From assembly GCF_049847105.1 (NCBI RefSeq), contig NZ_JBNCNS010000004.1, forward strand, positions 558,001-622,000: a DNA stretch of 64,000 nt. The letters run 5' to 3'. How positions within the stretch are numbered: position 1 is the first letter of the stretch; every line of letters begins with the position of its first letter. Below are positions 60,993 to 64,000 of this stretch, in pieces. The position numbers and the translations under genes are program-made. This DNA comes from Gordonia sp049847105. Lineage in GTDB: Bacteria; Actinomycetota; Actinomycetes; Mycobacteriales; Mycobacteriaceae. The notes below the pieces were generated by a model. That model was not told where the DNA came from and did not search any database. It saw only the letters and a program-made list of their open reading frames with translations.

Positions 60993-61939
60993 GATTCCGG
61001 GGTTCTCCTCAAGAGGGTGACCGCGTTGTCGGCAACCCGCGTGCGCCAGGGATCGTCGGCGTCCGGCCAGTTGTCGTCCAACTGCTTGGCCAGCAGGTCG
61101 ACAGCAAAGGCCGGGGTGAAGCAGTAGTCGCTGCCGTAGAGCAGATGGTCGGTACCGAATCGACGAGTGAATGCACCCAGCTGATCGGGTATCGGGGCGC
61201 CGGCCAGATCGAACCATAGGCTTTCCCAACCGAGATCGCCGTCGACGTCGGCGGAGACCAACCCGGCCAGGCGGAACAGTTCGACGCGACTGAGCATCGT
61301 CGGCAACACGGCGCCGCAATGCGGGACCACGAACCGGATGTCGGGATGACGAAGCAGCACACCGGCTGTGGCGAGATGGACGATCGTGCGCGTGGTGTCG
61401 AAGAGATACTCGAGCAGCGGTGCGGGGTAGCCGGTCAGCGTCGGATCGAAACCTGGTGGCGCGGTCGGGTGGACGAACACCACCGCCTTCTGCGCGGCCA
61501 ATTCCTGCCACAGTGGTTCGAGGGCCGGAGCGCCCAGATACACACCGTGCGCGTTGGACTCGATACCCACACCCACACGGCCGGGGACGTCCCGGGTTCG
61601 TCGGGCCTCGTTGATCGCGCCGTCGACGTCCGGCAGGGGGAGTGTGGCGAAATACTCGAACCGGTTGGGATGATCGTGATGGAGACCGTGCATGAAATCG
61701 TTGACCTCGACGGCCAGCGAACCTGCCGCCGCATCATCGCCGAAATGCACTCCGGGAGAGGAGATCGACAGCACGGATCGGTCGATGCCGACCTGATCCA
61801 TCATCGCGAGATGGTCCTGGACAGACCATTCCGGCCACGCCGGCATCGCGTCGGGCGTGATGTGTCCGGCGGTCTTCGCGGCGTCGACGTACCAGTCCGG
61901 TAGGACGTGGGCGTGGACGTCGACGAGTTCACCGCTCAC
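60989..61939 (-). CDS. Amidohydrolase_2 (ACMSD/decarboxylase-like)
   Basis: A 316-aa protein from the GTG at 61939 with AGGAG upstream, overlapping the end of the acetoacetyl-CoA synthetase gene by 11 bases. It starts with ELVDVHAHVLPDWYVDAAK (H-x-H) and has FVHPTAPPG, FVVPHCGAVLP and LLYGSDYCFTP (Asp). This is the family of aminocarboxymuconate semialdehyde decarboxylase and related aromatic acid decarboxylases. It may prepare a product that ends in acetoacetate. Confidence 0.9.
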   Translation of the reverse strand: MSGELVDVHAHVLPDWYVDAAKTAGHITPDAMPAWPEWSVQDHLAMMDQVGIDRSVLSISSPGVHFGDDAAAGSLAVEVNDFMHGLHHDHPNRFEYFATLPLPDVDGAINEARRTRDVPGRVGVGIESNAHGVYLGAPALEPLWQELAAQKAVVFVHPTAPPGFDPTLTGYPAPLLEYLFDTTRTIVHLATAGVLLRHPDIRFVVPHCGAVLPTMLSRVELFRLAGLVSADVDGDLGWESLWFDLAGAPIPDQLGAFTRRFGTDHLLYGSDYCFTPAFAVDLLAKQLDDNWPDADDPWRTRVADNAVTLLRRTPES

Positions 61940-63917
61940 CGGAAACTCCTGTCCGGTCTGCGTACTTCGCGAAAGAGCGCAGAGCGTCCGGATCATCGAC
62001 GGTGTCGACGCCGGTGACCTGCATCAGCGGTCGTCCCTGGATCAGGCGTTTCACCGGGACCTCCAACTTCTTGCCGGTGCGCGTGTGCGGGATGGCGGGC
62101 ACCTCGATGATGTCATCTGGGACGTGGCGTGGCGATGCCTTCGATCGAATCGCCTCACCGATCCGTCTGCGTAGGTCGTCATCGAGCACGCCGCCATCGG
62201 CCATCACCACGAACAGCGGCATCCAGTAGCCCGACCCCTCGAGCTCGGCTCCCACGACGAGAGACTCACGGATCTCGGGGAAGTCCTCGACGACGTCGTA
62301 GATGTCGGCACTGCCGAGCCGGACACCCTGACGATTCAGCGTGGCATCCGACCGGCCGGAGATGACGAGGCTGCCGCGCTCGGTGACCGTCACCCAGTCG
62401 CCGTGGCGCCAGATACCCGGATAGACATCGAAATATGCGTCCCGATAGCGGCTTCCGTCCGGATCGTTCCAGAACGCCACCGGCATCGACGGCATCGGAG
62501 TGGCGATCACCAATTCGCCGACCTCGCCGACGACCGACCGACCGTCGGTGTCCCACGCCTGCAGGTCGACACCGAGTAACGGCGCCGAGATCTCCCCCGG
62601 CCAGACCGGCGTGGTGGGGGCGCTGCCGGCGAATCCGCTGACCACATCGGTGCCGCCACTGGTGGACGCCACCTGGACATGAGCACCGAGTTCGTCGTGC
62701 ACCCAGTGATAACTCTGCGCGGGCAGCGGTGCACCGGTGCAGCCGATGGCCCGCAACGCGGACAGATCGAAGGCGGTGGCGGGACGGAGACCTGCCTTGG
62801 CGCTTCCCGCCAGGTAGCCCGGGCTGACACCGAGAACCGAGACGCGATGGTCGGCGGTGATCTCCCATAACCGTTCGGGTCCTGGGTGATTGGGGCTGCC
62901 GTCGTAGAGGACGATGGTGGCCCCGACCAACAGTCCGGATACCACCATGTTCCACATCATCCAGTTGGTGGTGGTGTACCAGAAGAACCGCTCACCGGGC
63001 CGGAGATCGTTGTGGAGCCCGAGCAGCTTCAGGTGGTCGATCACCACGCCGCCGTGTGAGTGGACGATGCCCTTTGGTACACCCGTCGTCCCCGACGAAA
63101 AGAGCACCCACAGTGGATCGTTGAACTCGACGCGGACGAACTCGGGTTCGGCGGGGTCGGAGACGACGCCGTCCCAGTCGGCCACGCCCGGGGTGTCGGT
63201 GGCGTCGGGCCAGGAGCCGAGAATCGGCACCTGTAGCACCGCCCGCAGTGTGGGCACCGAAGCTCGCAGTTGCTCGACCTCGGCTCGCCGGTCATGCGCC
63301 TTCCCGTTCCAGCGGTAGCCGTCCGCCGCGATCAGGACGGTCGGTTCGAGCTGGCCGAGCCGGGCCGCGGCACCCGCGGCGCCGTAGTCCTGTCCGCAAC
63401 CCGACCAGATCGCGCCGATCCCGGTGGTGGCCAGCAACGCGACGACGGGATGAACGGAGTTCGGCAGGTATCCGACGACTCGATCGCCCCGACCGACGCC
63501 TTGTGTCCGCAACCATCGCTGCAACGATCCGACCATGCCGCGCAACCCATCCCAGGTGACCTTCGACGTGGTACCCGCCTCGTCCACCGCAATGATGGCG
63601 ATCTCGGTGCCGTCGTCGGTGCCGTGGCGTCGTAACGCGTGTTCGGCGTAGTTGATTCGCGCACCGGGAAACCATCGGGCGCCTGGCATCGTCGAATCCG
63701 GTAAGGCGACGTCCGGAACGTCGTCGGCCTGCACGTCGAAGAAGTCCATGACCGCCGACCAGAAGTCTCCGACCTGCTCGGTCGAGTAGGTCCACAGATC
63801 GTGGTAGGTCGGGTGGTCGACGCCGGTCTGTGCGGAGACGAACTCGGCGAACCGGGCGAGCTGGGTGTTCGCGGAGTCGTCGGAGGGCTGCCAGATCGGG
63901 GTGATGTCGGGGGTCAT
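61929..63917 (-). CDS. Acetoacetyl-CoA synthetase
   Basis: A 662-aa protein, the length typical of acetoacetate-CoA ligases. N-terminal ACS-type region with YHDLWTYSTEQVGDFWSAVM and GARWFPGARINYAEHALR, the adenylation P-loop LFSSGTTGVPKGIVHSHGGV near 269, WMMWNMVVSGLLVGAT, and a C-terminal SGRSDATLNRQGVRLGSADI and HTRTGKKLEVPVK with the catalytic Lys. It activates acetoacetate with ATP and CoA and is cytoplasmic. First gene of a - strand operon of five genes. Confidence 0.92.
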   Translation of the reverse strand: MTPDITPIWQPSDDSANTQLARFAEFVSAQTGVDHPTYHDLWTYSTEQVGDFWSAVMDFFDVQADDVPDVALPDSTMPGARWFPGARINYAEHALRRHGTDDGTEIAIIAVDEAGTTSKVTWDGLRGMVGSLQRWLRTQGVGRGDRVVGYLPNSVHPVVALLATTGIGAIWSGCGQDYGAAGAAARLGQLEPTVLIAADGYRWNGKAHDRRAEVEQLRASVPTLRAVLQVPILGSWPDATDTPGVADWDGVVSDPAEPEFVRVEFNDPLWVLFSSGTTGVPKGIVHSHGGVVIDHLKLLGLHNDLRPGERFFWYTTTNWMMWNMVVSGLLVGATIVLYDGSPNHPGPERLWEITADHRVSVLGVSPGYLAGSAKAGLRPATAFDLSALRAIGCTGAPLPAQSYHWVHDELGAHVQVASTSGGTDVVSGFAGSAPTTPVWPGEISAPLLGVDLQAWDTDGRSVVGEVGELVIATPMPSMPVAFWNDPDGSRYRDAYFDVYPGIWRHGDWVTVTERGSLVISGRSDATLNRQGVRLGSADIYDVVEDFPEIRESLVVGAELEGSGYWMPLFVVMADGGVLDDDLRRRIGEAIRSKASPRHVPDDIIEVPAIPHTRTGKKLEVPVKRLIQGRPLMQVTGVDTVDDPDALRSFAKYADRTGVSGER

Positions 63918-63943
63918 GGGATCCTCGTGTTGTGCGGGAGGGG

Positions 63944-64000
63944 TTTCGATACGCGGCGGGCTCGCTGCGCTCGCTCGTCGCCACTCAACCGGCGGGTAGG
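63944..64000. repeat. Part of a TCGATACG/GCTCGC intergenic repeat at the window end
   Basis: TTTCGATACGCGGCGGGCTC, then GCTGCGCTCGCTCGTCGCCACTC, is like the left arm of the element at 24187-24296. The rest lies beyond the window. Confidence 0.6.

Noticed and set aside
1..64000. tRNA, rRNA or riboswitch
   Set aside because: I saw no cloverleaf, rRNA segment or known riboswitch core by eye; a covariance-model search would be needed to exclude small RNAs.

Overview
The window reads as chromosomal DNA of a high-GC actinobacterium of the order Mycobacteriales, most like Gordonia or a close relative. The evidence is WXG100/type VII secretion substrates, an MmpS-like protein, an LpqN-like protein, two DUF222-HNH (13E12 repeat) genes, a mycofactocin-type short-chain dehydrogenase and a perfect mycobacterial-type SOS box. 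No rRNA, tRNA, CRISPR array, integrase or transposase gene was recognised.

Region 1 (1-18.4 kb) is a defence island. On the + strand a very large SF2 helicase with a DUF1998 domain (DruE-like, truncated by the window edge) is translationally coupled to a UvrD-like helicase with a RelE-like N-terminus. Facing them on the - strand is a four-gene, probably co-transcribed set: a C5-cytosine DNA methyltransferase, a 1601-aa fusion of a GHKL (sacsin/Hsp90-like) ATPase with an SF2 helicase, a DUF262/HNH (GmrSD-like) nuclease and an OLD-like ATPase/TOPRIM nuclease. This looks like an unusual restriction or anti-phage system.

Region 2 (18.5-40 kb) is a mosaic of polymorphic-toxin and duplicated genes. 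WXG100 proteins sit upstream of exported toxins: a papain-like Tox-PL toxin with an Imm35-like immunity protein, an 812-aa protein with two lipoprotein paralogues, and a 431-aa glycine-zipper toxin with an LpqN-like protein. Between them lie an ADP-ribose-themed set (DraG-phosphatase fusion, VWA protein, NrtR-like Nudix regulator) and repeated pieces: two HD-domain paralogues, two paralogous membrane proteins (one frameshifted), an intact LicD-methyltransferase gene plus a relic of it, and a 111-base fragment of the NrtR-like gene. The pattern suggests segmental duplication, shuffling and decay around toxin cassettes.

Region 3 (40-64 kb) is mostly ordinary metabolism: an SOS-boxed DUF222-HNH gene; an SDR/amidohydrolase pair with a divergent LysR gene; a ketopantoate-reductase-like gene coupled to a serine hydrolase with a divergent MarR-like gene; an acyl-CoA ligase with a TetR gene; a secreted esterase; an AlkA-like glycosylase; a secreted repeat protein; a second DUF222-HNH gene; an MmpS-like protein; and a five-gene - strand operon running from acetoacetyl-CoA synthetase through two amidohydrolases and a DsbA-like protein to a DUF1254/DUF1214 protein.

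Starts were chosen from Shine-Dalgarno-like sequences, stop/start overlaps and, where available, alignment of paralogues inside the window. Functions come from motif recognition by eye, with no database search.
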